Assembly: GCF_900102545.1 (NCBI RefSeq)
Contig: NZ_FNBN01000004.1
Span: 420,480-484,479, forward strand
Direction: 5' to 3'
DNA from: Chitinophaga filiformis
GTDB taxonomy: Bacteria > Bacteroidota > Bacteroidia > Chitinophagales > Chitinophagaceae
DNA length: 64,000 bases
Part shown: piece by piece, positions 17,251 to 25,500 of the stretch
How the letters are laid out: every line of letters starts with the position of its first letter
Numbering within the stretch: the stretch's first letter is position 1
Notes under the pieces: model-generated
What the model was told of the DNA's origin: nothing
The model's database searches: none
What the model saw: the letters and a program-made list of their open reading frames with translations, nothing else
Made by a program: the position numbers and the translations under genes

Positions 17251-19044
17251 ATGGATGCCACAGTTGATAACAAACACGCCTTGAAAGGCGTGGAATTCCT
17301 CGTCAAAGAAACCCCTGCCAACGAAGTCTTTACACCCGAAGATTTCAACGAAGAGCAACGTATGATCAGAGAAATGGCGGAACAGTTTGTAGCCAAAGAA
17401 GTTACTCCGGTATTAGACCGTATTGACAAACTGGAAGAAGGCCTGATGCCCTCCCTGCTGGACAAAGCAGGTGAACTGGGATTGTTGGGCGCTGCTTTTC
17501 CGGAAGAATACGGCGGACTGGGGAAAGATTTCGTTACGGCTACCCTGATCAATGAAGCACTCGGCGCCGGCCACTCTTTCTCTGTTGCCATGGCCGCGCA
17601 TACCGGTATCGGTTCCTTACCTATCCTGTACTTCGGTACAGAAGCGCAGAAACAGAAATATATCCCCTCTCTCGCCAGCGGAGTGATGAAAGGTGCATAT
17701 GCCCTCACAGAACCCAACTCCGGATCAGATGCACTGAGCGCCAAGACCACAGCGAAGCTGTCGAACGATGGTAAATTCTACCTCCTGAACGGCCAGAAAT
17801 GCTGGATCACCAATTCCGGTTTTGCGGATGTATTTACTGTATTCGCTAAAATTGACGGCGAACATTTCACAGCATTCATCGTAGATAAAGATACTCCGGG
17901 ATTCACACTAGGTGCCGAAGAACATAAAATGGGTATCAAAGGATCTTCCACCAGGCAGATCTATTTTCAGGATGCCAAAGTGCCTGTAGAAAACGTACTG
18001 GGAGAGATCGGTAAAGGCCATCTTATCGCCTTCAACATCCTCAACATTGGTCGTCTGAAACTGTGTGCGGCCGCTATTGGCGCCGCCAAAGCCGTTACTA
18101 CCATCACGGTGCAGTACGCCAATACCCGCGAACAATTTAAACAGCCTATCGCCAATTTCGGCGCTATCAAACATAAACTGGGTGAAATGGTGATCCGGAA
18201 CTGGGTATGTGAATCAGCCCTGTACCGCACCGCCCAACTCATTGACGAGAAAGAAAAAGAACTCGTAGCAGCAGGTAAGCCATTTGCAGAAGCCTTACTG
18301 GGCGCTGCAGAGGAATATGCCGTGGAATGCGCTATCCTGAAAGTGAACGGTTCCGAAGCGCTGGACTTTTCTGTGGATGAAGGCGTACAGATACATGGAG
18401 GTAACGGTTTCAGTGATGAATATGTCATCTCCAAATCCTACCGCGACAGCCGTATCAACCGCATATTCGAAGGCACCAATGAGATTAACCGTCTGCTGGC
18501 CCTCGATATGACACTGAAACGTGCACTGAAAGGCCGCCTGGACCTCATGACGCCTGCCATGAATGTAATGAAAGAGCTGATGAGCATTCCTGAATTCGGC
18601 AATGACGATGAAACACCTTTCGGCACGGAGAAAAAAGCGATCGCTAACTTCAAGAAAGCCATTCTGCTGGTAGCAGGAGGTGCTGTGCAGAAACTGATGC
18701 AGGACCTGCAGAATGAGCAGGAAATCCTGATGAACATCGCTGATATGGCCATCGAGACATTCACCGCAGAAAGTGCGCTCCTGCGTCTGTTGAAAAGAGT
18801 AGAACTGGAAGGCGAAAGCGCCAATGCTATACAGGCAGATATCGTCCGTACTTATATCAACGATACGGCTGACCGTATCAACAAGTACGCGAAAGATGCC
18901 ATCAATTCATTCGCCAGCGGTGATGAACAACGTATGATGCTACTCGGTATCAAACGCTTCACGAAAACCGTACCTTTTAACACCAGGGATGCACGCAGAC
19001 GCATCGCTGATAAACTGATCGCAGAAAATAAATACGCCTGGTAA
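17251..19044 (+). CDS. Acyl-CoA dehydrogenase
   Basis: The 597-residue FAD enzyme catalyses the first, alpha-beta dehydrogenation of acyl-CoA in fatty-acid oxidation. The N-terminal helical domain (about 25-145) is followed by the FAD-binding middle domain with GAYALTEPNSGSDA and KCWITNSGFADVF, then the C-terminal domain with YRDSRINRIFEGTNEINR, whose Glu is the expected catalytic base. About 150 extra C-terminal residues make it like the very-long-chain/ACAD9 subgroup rather than 380-residue medium-chain enzymes. It is a single gene with its own terminator; no other beta-oxidation genes are adjacent. Confidence 0.94.
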   Translation: MDATVDNKHALKGVEFLVKETPANEVFTPEDFNEEQRMIREMAEQFVAKEVTPVLDRIDKLEEGLMPSLLDKAGELGLLGAAFPEEYGGLGKDFVTATLINEALGAGHSFSVAMAAHTGIGSLPILYFGTEAQKQKYIPSLASGVMKGAYALTEPNSGSDALSAKTTAKLSNDGKFYLLNGQKCWITNSGFADVFTVFAKIDGEHFTAFIVDKDTPGFTLGAEEHKMGIKGSSTRQIYFQDAKVPVENVLGEIGKGHLIAFNILNIGRLKLCAAAIGAAKAVTTITVQYANTREQFKQPIANFGAIKHKLGEMVIRNWVCESALYRTAQLIDEKEKELVAAGKPFAEALLGAAEEYAVECAILKVNGSEALDFSVDEGVQIHGGNGFSDEYVISKSYRDSRINRIFEGTNEINRLLALDMTLKRALKGRLDLMTPAMNVMKELMSIPEFGNDDETPFGTEKKAIANFKKAILLVAGGAVQKLMQDLQNEQEILMNIADMAIETFTAESALLRLLKRVELEGESANAIQADIVRTYINDTADRINKYAKDAINSFASGDEQRMMLLGIKRFTKTVPFNTRDARRRIADKLIAENKYAW

Positions 19045-19078
19045 GCTTCACCATCGCAATTTTTCAATATTTTCGAGT

Positions 19079-19109
19079 GCCATCCGTAAGAGCGGGTGGC
19101 ATTTTTTTT
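19079..19109 (+). terminator. Terminator of the acyl-CoA dehydrogenase gene
   Basis: A 7-bp stem (GCCATCC at 19079-19085, GGGTGGC at 19094-19100) is followed by a run of eight T (19102-19109). The next gene starts 20 bases later, so it must have its own promoter in or after this hairpin. Confidence 0.85.
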
Positions 19110-19129
19110 GTTTACTTTGTCGTGGGACT

Positions 19130-20866
19130 ATGAGGAGATTCGCACTATTAATACTGATACAAACAGCGTATACAGGTCTACAACTGCATGCACAGGCTTT
19201 CCTGAAGATGGTACAACCTCTCAGGACAGAGATCAATACCAGCAGCGCCAGACAATACTTTTCCGGCCGCACATGCGAGGGCTGTAAGGTATTGCTGAAC
19301 AATGACAGCATTTACGTATACCCCAACGGTGTATTTGCGCTGAAGCGTGACCTGAAACCAGGGAAAACGACCATGGTACTTTCTTCTACTGACAGCACAG
19401 GGAAATTCGTATCACGCACTTATCATTTCTACTATAATCCGCCACCTCCATTGCGGGTGACGCCTTCTTTCCGTATCGACTATGTAACAATATCGCCTAA
19501 ATCAAACGCTACCCTTTCGGCAGGCGATACCTTACGGGTACGTATGAAGGGTTATCCCGGCGGACAGGCCAGCTGGTTTAACGGCACGCCTATTCCGGAA
19601 TTGCCTGCTGCACAGACAAGCGGGATTGCCGGCTTTTACAGCGGTTATTATGTGCTGACAGAGGCAGACTCCCTGCTGGATGGCAAGATCAATGTGTTCC
19701 TAAAGTATAAAGGACAGTCAGCAGTACTGCCCGGCACATTCCGCTATACCTTTCAGCGCAACTCACAGCTGACAGCCCGCACCATAGATGATCAGACCTA
19801 CCTGACTATCTCTCCCGACGGGGACAGGTTAGGACCTGAAAAAATGGGCTACCTGGATGGAGACGTGCTACTGCATGTAAGCGGCAGGGAAGGTAGTCAC
19901 TACCGGGTAAAGCTCAGCGCCAACCAGTTTGCCTATATTCCTGAAAGCCTGGTGGATACAATGACCGTAACAGAACCGGCGCCTCAGAGTATCGTAAACG
20001 AGGCACGGGTATGGAGTGATAAACAATTCGACTATATCTCCATTGGCCTGGCCGACAAACTGCCTTATCTCTCCACCCAGGAAGTCAATCCAGGTAAGCT
20101 CATCGTCGACATCCATGGTGCTATGTCAGAACCTGGCTTTCTGCCGGAAACACAGAGTACGGGAGAGATCAGCCGGATAGACTGGCAACAGGTAAGCCCC
20201 GACGTATTCCGTATAGCAGTTTCACTAGCGCATAACCAGCCCTGGGGCTACAAGTTATTTTATACAGACAGCAACCGGCTGACCATCCGGATCAAACACC
20301 AGCCGCCCAGTTTGCAGCTGAAAGACCTGACTATTGCAGTCGATGCCGGTCATGGGGGAGGCAATATCGGCACTGCCGGCGCTATGGGTGTAGCTGAAAA
20401 ACAGCTGACCCTGATTATGGCCATGCTGGTAAAGGTAGCCCTGGAGAAAGAGGGCGCCCATGTCATCACCACAAGGGTAAGCGATGTATTTGTGGACAAC
20501 CAGGCACGTTTGTACAATTACCGCCAGCTGGCGCCTGACTTACTGCTGAGCATTCACATGAACTCTTCCATAAATCCGGTGGATGTGAAAGGCACCGCCA
20601 ACTACTACAAATACCCCTTCTGTGAACCACTGAACCGGCATATCCACAACCGGCTCCTGGAAACGGGGCTGGCAGACTTTAAGAATAATCCCAACTTTAA
20701 CTTCATCCTGAACATGCCTACAGAGATGCCTACCGCCCTCATAGAAACGCTTTTTCTCAGTTACCCGGAAGATGAGATCCGGATACTGGACGAAGACTTC
20801 CGGTTGGTGCTGGCAGACAAGATCGTGCAGGGTATCAAAGACTTCCTGCAGGAAGCGGGAAAATAA
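19130..20866 (+). CDS. N-acetylmuramoyl-L-alanine amidase (Amidase_3)
   Basis: The 578-residue exported protein has a signal peptide (about 1-21, LQLHAQ), a long N-terminal part of beta-rich, SH3/AMIN-like character (about 30-390), then a C-terminal Amidase_3 domain (about 395-575). The domain shows the zinc ligands His in VDAGHGG and Glu in VAEKQLTL, the third ligand in LSIHMNSS, and the catalytic Glu in ALIETLFLS. It cleaves the bond between muramic acid and the peptide stem during septum splitting or wall turnover in the periplasm. A unit of 19 bases separates it from the preceding terminator. Confidence 0.92.
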   Translation: MRRFALLILIQTAYTGLQLHAQAFLKMVQPLRTEINTSSARQYFSGRTCEGCKVLLNNDSIYVYPNGVFALKRDLKPGKTTMVLSSTDSTGKFVSRTYHFYYNPPPPLRVTPSFRIDYVTISPKSNATLSAGDTLRVRMKGYPGGQASWFNGTPIPELPAAQTSGIAGFYSGYYVLTEADSLLDGKINVFLKYKGQSAVLPGTFRYTFQRNSQLTARTIDDQTYLTISPDGDRLGPEKMGYLDGDVLLHVSGREGSHYRVKLSANQFAYIPESLVDTMTVTEPAPQSIVNEARVWSDKQFDYISIGLADKLPYLSTQEVNPGKLIVDIHGAMSEPGFLPETQSTGEISRIDWQQVSPDVFRIAVSLAHNQPWGYKLFYTDSNRLTIRIKHQPPSLQLKDLTIAVDAGHGGGNIGTAGAMGVAEKQLTLIMAMLVKVALEKEGAHVITTRVSDVFVDNQARLYNYRQLAPDLLLSIHMNSSINPVDVKGTANYYKYPFCEPLNRHIHNRLLETGLADFKNNPNFNFILNMPTEMPTALIETLFLSYPEDEIRILDEDFRLVLADKIVQGIKDFLQEAGK

Positions 20867-20925
20867 GGAAGGCAATTTTTCCCTTTTGAGTAAAAACTTT
20901 TCCGGATGCGACATTACAAGTACCG

Positions 20926-20943
20926 TTGACTACGTCAATTTTG
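20926..20943 (+). promoter_or_regulatory. Possible promoter/operator before the siderophore receptor gene
   Basis: A short palindrome (TTGAC TAC GTCAA, 20926-20938) overlaps a one-mismatch -7 box (CAATTTTG, 20936-20943), 25 bases before the start codon. No convincing -33 element is present. It could be a regulator site, but the arms are only 5 bp. Confidence 0.3.
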
Positions 20944-20967
20944 CGCCTGATTTTAACTACACAACAT

Positions 20968-23397
20968 ATGATGAAGTTTACGGGCAAATATTTGAGAACA
21001 GCCTTACTATTTTTTGTCGTTCTGCTTTCTTGTTTCACCGCAGCCCATGCGGCTTCTTTTAATGAAGACAACAACGGTATTATAAAGGGGAAGGTAATGA
21101 CTTCAGACGGGAAACCGGCTGCAGACGTACCAGTGATCCTTCAGGGAACTACCCATGCCACTACTACAGACGGGGCAGGTAGCTTCGCTTTTCGTGGTGT
21201 TCCGGCAGGTAATTACCAGATCATCATTTCACAACCCGGCTTCGCCAATATCATAAAAGACGTTACTGTAACTTCCGGACAAACCGTTACCCTGGATTTC
21301 CAGCTGGACATCTCCCGGAAGGAACTGAACGAGGTAGTGATCACCGGTACACAGAATAAACTGGTGAAACGCAGCAGTGAGTATGTATCCAAACTGCCAC
21401 TGGCCAACATCGAAAACCCGCAGATATATACTACCATTACAAAAGACCTGATGGCGAATCAGCTCGTGTATTCTGTCGATGATGCGATGAGGAATGCGCC
21501 CGGTATTGCCAGACTGTGGGAATCTACCGGCCGTAGCGGTGATGGTGGCTCTTACTATAGCTCCCGTGGTTTCATTGTACAGAGCCAGTTGCGCAATGGT
21601 GTAGCAGGTAATGTGGCTACCAAGATCGATGCTGCCAACCTGGAACGCCTGGAGGTGATCAAAGGCCCTTCTGCTACACTCTTCGGGAGCACACTCACTT
21701 CTTATGGTGGTCTGATCAACCGTGTAACTAAAAAGCCTTATGATCACTTCGGTGGAGAGATCACCTATGCCGGCGGTAGCTTTTCCTACAATCGTCTACA
21801 GGCAGATATCAACACACCTCTCGATTCCACCGGCAAAGTAGCCTTACGTCTCAATACTGCCTATACTTATGAAAACAGCTGGCAGGACAATGGTTTTAAT
21901 AAGACCATTGCTTTTGCACCAAGTGTTTCCTATAAAGTAAGTGATAAACTCTCCTTCCAGTTCGATGCTGAATACTATAGCGGAGAAGGTACCGGTAATA
22001 CCATCTTCTTCTTCCCCTGGGGCCTGAACATGTCCAGGCTGAGTGCACAACGCGCCGATAAGCTGAACATCGACTATAAACGCTCTTTCTTCAATGAAGA
22101 TCTTATACAGCAATCAAGGAACATGAACTTTTTTGCTACCATGAACTATAAGATCTCCGATCAGTGGGCCTCCCAGACGATCTTTACCAATACCAACAGT
22201 TACTCTGATGGTGCAGGTCCTTACTTCTACCTGCTGCCAGGTGATTCTATTTCCCGTAATGACCAGTTCACCGACAACAGTAAAGTAGGTGTTACCGAAA
22301 TACAGCAGAACTTCAGCGGCGACTTCAGACTCGGTAAAATGAGAAATCGTTTTGTAGGTGGTCTGGACTTCTTCTTCCTGAACGAAGATGAATACTATTC
22401 CGGCGGTACTTATGATATCGTTCCTACTCACGGCGTTGTTGCTGACTACAATGGTTTCAACCGCGCCAATATGGACAGGATCTATCAGAATGGCGGTTAC
22501 ACCTTTACATATCCTGTGATCTACAAAGCTTATACTTACAGTGCTTATGCATCTGATGTACTGAACATCACTGATAAACTGGCTGTACAGGCTGCATTAC
22601 GTATCGATCATTTCGATCGTAAGGGTACTTACGATAATGCTTCTGGTAAAACAGGAAACGATGGTTATACACAGACGGCTTTATCTCCAAAATTTGGCGT
22701 TGTTTACCAGATCATCAAAGACAAATTCTCTGTATTCGGTAACTATCAGAACGGCTTCAAAAACGTAGCGGGATACGATTCCAGCAAGGGCAAGGCATTT
22801 ACGCCTGAACAAGCTAACCAGATTGAAGGTGGTGTAAAAATGGACCTCTTCGATGGCAGACTGACAGGTACATTCAGCTATTACGACATCAAGGTAAAAG
22901 ATATCGTACGTACAGATCCTGAACATCCTCTCCGCAGTATCCAGGATGGTACACAGCTCAGCAAAGGATTTGAAGCGCAGATCATTGCCAACCCCATCCA
23001 GGGACTGAACATCATTGCCGGCTTTGCCTACAATGATTCCAAATATGAAAAGTCATCTTCCGATGTGGAAGGCCGTCGTCCGACTACAGCAGGATCTCCG
23101 GTTCTGGCAAATCTATGGTTGAGCTATCACCTGCCTATCAGCGCTACCCGTGGTCTGAACTTCGGCTTCGGTGGTAACTACGCCAGCGAAACCAAAGTAG
23201 TGAATTCAGTGTCTACCGGTATTTTCACACTGCCTGAATACACCGTGCTGAATGCAAGCATCTCTTATGATACTAACAAATTCCGTATCGGCGCTAAAGT
23301 AGATAACCTGACTGATAAGCATTACTGGATCGGTTATTCTACTATGAATCCTCAGAAGACGAGGAGCATTACCGGAAGCATTGCTTTCAAGTTCTAA
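20968..23397 (+). CDS. TonB-dependent siderophore-type receptor
   Basis: The outer-membrane protein has about 809 residues: a signal peptide (about 1-26, HAASF), a CarboxypepD_reg-like domain (about 36-105: GIIKGKVMTSDGKPAADVPVI), a plug domain (about 115-245, with VDDAMRNAPGIAR and RLEVIKGPSATLFGS) and a 22-strand barrel ending in TGSIAFKF. The plug spacing and IKGP.A.L.G motif are those of ferric-siderophore receptors, which import iron chelates using TonB energy. No regulator or TonB gene is beside it. The start is ATG 20968; a second ATG follows directly. It ends with a strong terminator. Confidence 0.93.
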   Translation: MMKFTGKYLRTALLFFVVLLSCFTAAHAASFNEDNNGIIKGKVMTSDGKPAADVPVILQGTTHATTTDGAGSFAFRGVPAGNYQIIISQPGFANIIKDVTVTSGQTVTLDFQLDISRKELNEVVITGTQNKLVKRSSEYVSKLPLANIENPQIYTTITKDLMANQLVYSVDDAMRNAPGIARLWESTGRSGDGGSYYSSRGFIVQSQLRNGVAGNVATKIDAANLERLEVIKGPSATLFGSTLTSYGGLINRVTKKPYDHFGGEITYAGGSFSYNRLQADINTPLDSTGKVALRLNTAYTYENSWQDNGFNKTIAFAPSVSYKVSDKLSFQFDAEYYSGEGTGNTIFFFPWGLNMSRLSAQRADKLNIDYKRSFFNEDLIQQSRNMNFFATMNYKISDQWASQTIFTNTNSYSDGAGPYFYLLPGDSISRNDQFTDNSKVGVTEIQQNFSGDFRLGKMRNRFVGGLDFFFLNEDEYYSGGTYDIVPTHGVVADYNGFNRANMDRIYQNGGYTFTYPVIYKAYTYSAYASDVLNITDKLAVQAALRIDHFDRKGTYDNASGKTGNDGYTQTALSPKFGVVYQIIKDKFSVFGNYQNGFKNVAGYDSSKGKAFTPEQANQIEGGVKMDLFDGRLTGTFSYYDIKVKDIVRTDPEHPLRSIQDGTQLSKGFEAQIIANPIQGLNIIAGFAYNDSKYEKSSSDVEGRRPTTAGSPVLANLWLSYHLPISATRGLNFGFGGNYASETKVVNSVSTGIFTLPEYTVLNASISYDTNKFRIGAKVDNLTDKHYWIGYSTMNPQKTRSITGSIAFKF

Positions 23398-23418
23398 TAC
23401 CCTCACTAGGTATATAAG

Positions 23419-23453
23419 AAAACGCCGTCTCAGCATGTTTGAGGCGGCGTTTT
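23419..23453 (+). terminator. Terminator of the siderophore receptor gene
   Basis: A hairpin with a 14-base arm (AAAACGCCGTCTCA / TGAGGCGGCGTTTT, one internal mismatch-free GU-type pairing) ends in a T-rich stretch. It strongly resembles the terminator at 25445-25485 on the other side of the AbiE-like cassette. Confidence 0.9.
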
Positions 23454-23579
23454 GTTTTATATGGATATTCACGCTGCGACCTATGTTAGTTAACAGGAAG
23501 AGCTGTCTCAAGATGCTAGAGATTAGTCCGCTTGTCAACTAACACATTAATTATCAATCGATATAGCTCAAAATCAAAA

Positions 23580-23611
23580 TTTGGCTATTCTCATTTTGTT
23601 CAATAAATTTG
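23580..23611 (+). promoter_or_regulatory. Consensus promoter of the AbiE-like module
   Basis: TTTG (23580-23583), 20 bases, then TAAATTTG (23604-23611): a full match to the Bacteroidota promoter. The predicted transcription start (about 23616-23619) falls inside the adjacent palindrome. Confidence 0.8.
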
Positions 23612-23612
23612 A

Positions 23613-23633
23613 TTGTTCATGAATCATGAACAA
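23613..23633. promoter_or_regulatory. Palindromic operator over the AbiE transcription start
   Basis: TTGTTCATGA, one base, TCATGAACAA is a perfect 10+1+10 inverted repeat. It begins one base after the -7 box and covers the expected start of transcription, the position where a bound repressor would block the promoter. AbiEi-type antitoxins are known to autoregulate by binding inverted repeats, so the HTH protein encoded immediately downstream is the obvious candidate ligand (inference). Confidence 0.75.
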
Positions 23634-23642
23634 GAACAAAAT

Positions 23643-24656
23643 ATGAACAAACCACAGGAATCAGACATACTGAAAGATACTATCTCCAATTTCAGCAAGC
23701 TGACAGGAGGAAAGATAAAGCGAAAGCTTTCTCCCAATCCATTGGCAGATGCATACGTTCAAATTACCCTTGGTAATCAGGACTGCGTTTTCCTCGTGGA
23801 GGTTAAGAACGAAATTCGTCAGACTCACCTTCCTGCGATTATTCAGCAATTTGGCCGCGATAAAGAAAAGTGGTTGCTGGTAGCGAGATATATTCCAGCC
23901 CCCCAGAAAGAACGCCTGAAAGCTTCATCCATCAACTATCTTGAAACAGCGGGTAACTGTTACATCAATGTAGCAGGTATGTTTATTTATATAAACGATA
24001 AGGAAGTTACCCCAAGCAGACAAACAGATAGTGGCAAATTATGGAGCGCTACAGGATTAAAATTCCTGTTTGCCATATTGTCTAAAAATATGCTGATAGC
24101 GGCACCTTACAGACAAATTGCGCAGGTGGCGGGCATTGCTTTAGGTAATATTGGTCCCTTGTTGGAAGAATTAAAACAAGGTGGTTACATGGAAAGTACA
24201 GAAGGCTCCCTACGATTACTTGATAAAGAAAAACTAATCCGCCGTTGGACCGAACTGTTTCATGCAACATTAAGGCCTAAACTCATAAAAGGTACGTTCC
24301 GTTTCTTCGACAAACAACAACAAGATAAATGGAAAAGCATTCCGGCTACAGGTTTCTACTGGAGTGGGGAGACAGGAGCAGACCTGCTTACAAACTACCT
24401 TGAACCAGAAACATTCACTATATATTCATCCGAGATAACTAATGAATTAATAAAGCAACTAAAATTAATTCCGGATATCGAAGGTAACATAGAAGTACTT
24501 GAACAGTATTGGGACGACTCATTGCTAAAAGATCAACATCTTCCCGAAGGTGCTGCACCTCCACTAATTATCTACGCAGAATTAATGGCAGGCACAGATA
24601 GCCGTACATGGGAGGCAGCTGAAAAAATCAAAAACAAATATCTGCATGGCAACTGA
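23643..24656 (+). CDS. AbiEi-like antitoxin/transcriptional regulator of a type IV toxin-antitoxin system
   Basis: The 337-residue protein shows three parts. Residues about 1-120 have a restriction-endonuclease-like look: Asp36, then FLVEVKNE with E53-x-K55, and the NYLETAGNCYIN segment typical of AbiEi-like regulators. Residues about 140-190 form a winged HTH (YRQIAQVAGIALGNIGPLLEELKQGGY). The C-terminal part (200-337) has no assignment. The start is set at ATG 23643, downstream of the operator; ATG 23619 and TTG 23613 lie inside the palindrome. It overlaps the toxin gene by 11 bases. Codons are AT-richer than in neighbours, suggesting transfer. The antitoxin role is known for the family; nuclease activity is only a possibility. 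Confidence 0.75.
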   Translation: MNKPQESDILKDTISNFSKLTGGKIKRKLSPNPLADAYVQITLGNQDCVFLVEVKNEIRQTHLPAIIQQFGRDKEKWLLVARYIPAPQKERLKASSINYLETAGNCYINVAGMFIYINDKEVTPSRQTDSGKLWSATGLKFLFAILSKNMLIAAPYRQIAQVAGIALGNIGPLLEELKQGGYMESTEGSLRLLDKEKLIRRWTELFHATLRPKLIKGTFRFFDKQQQDKWKSIPATGFYWSGETGADLLTNYLEPETFTIYSSEITNELIKQLKLIPDIEGNIEVLEQYWDDSLLKDQHLPEGAAPPLIIYAELMAGTDSRTWEAAEKIKNKYLHGN

Positions 24657-25431
24657 TGTTATTCTCCCTGCAGTACTGGAAGTACTGGCTAGTACTGAGA
24701 AAATATTTAAACAATTCGGTATTGATTTTTATCTGGTAGGAGCTTTGGCGAGGGATCTTCATTTATCGGTGAATCCAGCCTTTACACCGCAACGAAAAAC
24801 AAGGGATGTAGATATTGCAATATTAATTGCAGATGAAAATCATTTCTATGCAGTTAAAGAAGCTATGATAAATAGTGGTGACTTTTCTGCTCATGAGACC
24901 GAAACAATAAAACTTATTTACAAACACAGTATCGAAATAGATCTTTTACCCTTTGGAGGTATCGAGAACGAGTTAAGGGAAACGCGTCTACATAAACCCC
25001 GGCTGTTTATAATGGATGTACCGGGACTTCAGGAAGCTTATATAGATATTGAAGAAATCCAATTGGAAAACAATATCAAATTAAAAGTATGCTCACTGGA
25101 AGCACTCGTTTTACTTAAAATCATTGCCAATGATGATAATCCTTCGCGCACAAAAGATCTCACCGATATTGAACATATTGTCTCTGTTTATTTTGAGCTT
25201 AACGCTGACAAAATCTACACTGACCAATTGGAGATCATGGACCTCTATAATACCGATGACAATGACTATTTGAAACTGATAAGTGCACGCGCAATCGGTC
25301 GTCATATCGGAGATCTGCTACTCAACTCCGTAGAGCTGTGTAAACGTGTTATTAGTATTCTTCGTAAAAAAACATCCGCGTCCTTTTACCATGCAATTGA
25401 AGAGGGTATAATTGATGTTACAGGCGCTTAG
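24646..25431 (+). CDS. AbiEii-like nucleotidyltransferase toxin
   Basis: The 261-residue protein has the DNA-polymerase-beta-type nucleotidyltransferase signature: YLVGALARD (31-37 region), then TRDVDIAI with D54 and D56, and the third carboxylate D99 in EIDLLPFG. The catalytic triad is therefore intact. AbiEii toxins transfer nucleotides to cellular targets such as tRNA and stop growth or abort phage infection; whether this member does so is inferred. It overlaps the antitoxin gene by 11 bases, so the pair is translationally coupled. It ends 15 bases before a terminator. AT-rich codon use is shared with its partner. Confidence 0.75.
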   Translation: MATDVILPAVLEVLASTEKIFKQFGIDFYLVGALARDLHLSVNPAFTPQRKTRDVDIAILIADENHFYAVKEAMINSGDFSAHETETIKLIYKHSIEIDLLPFGGIENELRETRLHKPRLFIMDVPGLQEAYIDIEEIQLENNIKLKVCSLEALVLLKIIANDDNPSRTKDLTDIEHIVSVYFELNADKIYTDQLEIMDLYNTDDNDYLKLISARAIGRHIGDLLLNSVELCKRVISILRKKTSASFYHAIEEGIIDVTGA

Positions 25432-25447
25432 TATATTCTATAAGAAA

Positions 25448-25485
25448 AGAGCCGCCTCAATCAACTTGAGACGGCTCTCCGTTTT
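25448..25485 (+). terminator. Terminator of the AbiE-like module
   Basis: AGAGCCGCCTCAA (25448-25460) pairs with TTGAGACGGCTCT (25466-25478) with one mismatch, and GTTTTATAT follows. The A-rich left flank also makes it usable in the other direction for the convergent phytase gene. Confidence 0.85.
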
Positions 25486-25500
25486 ATATTTCCCCCCAGT

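Noticed and set aside
17022..17750. 242-codon open frame on the minus strand
   Set aside because: It crosses from the hydrolase gene into the acyl-CoA dehydrogenase gene antisense and spans both start regions.
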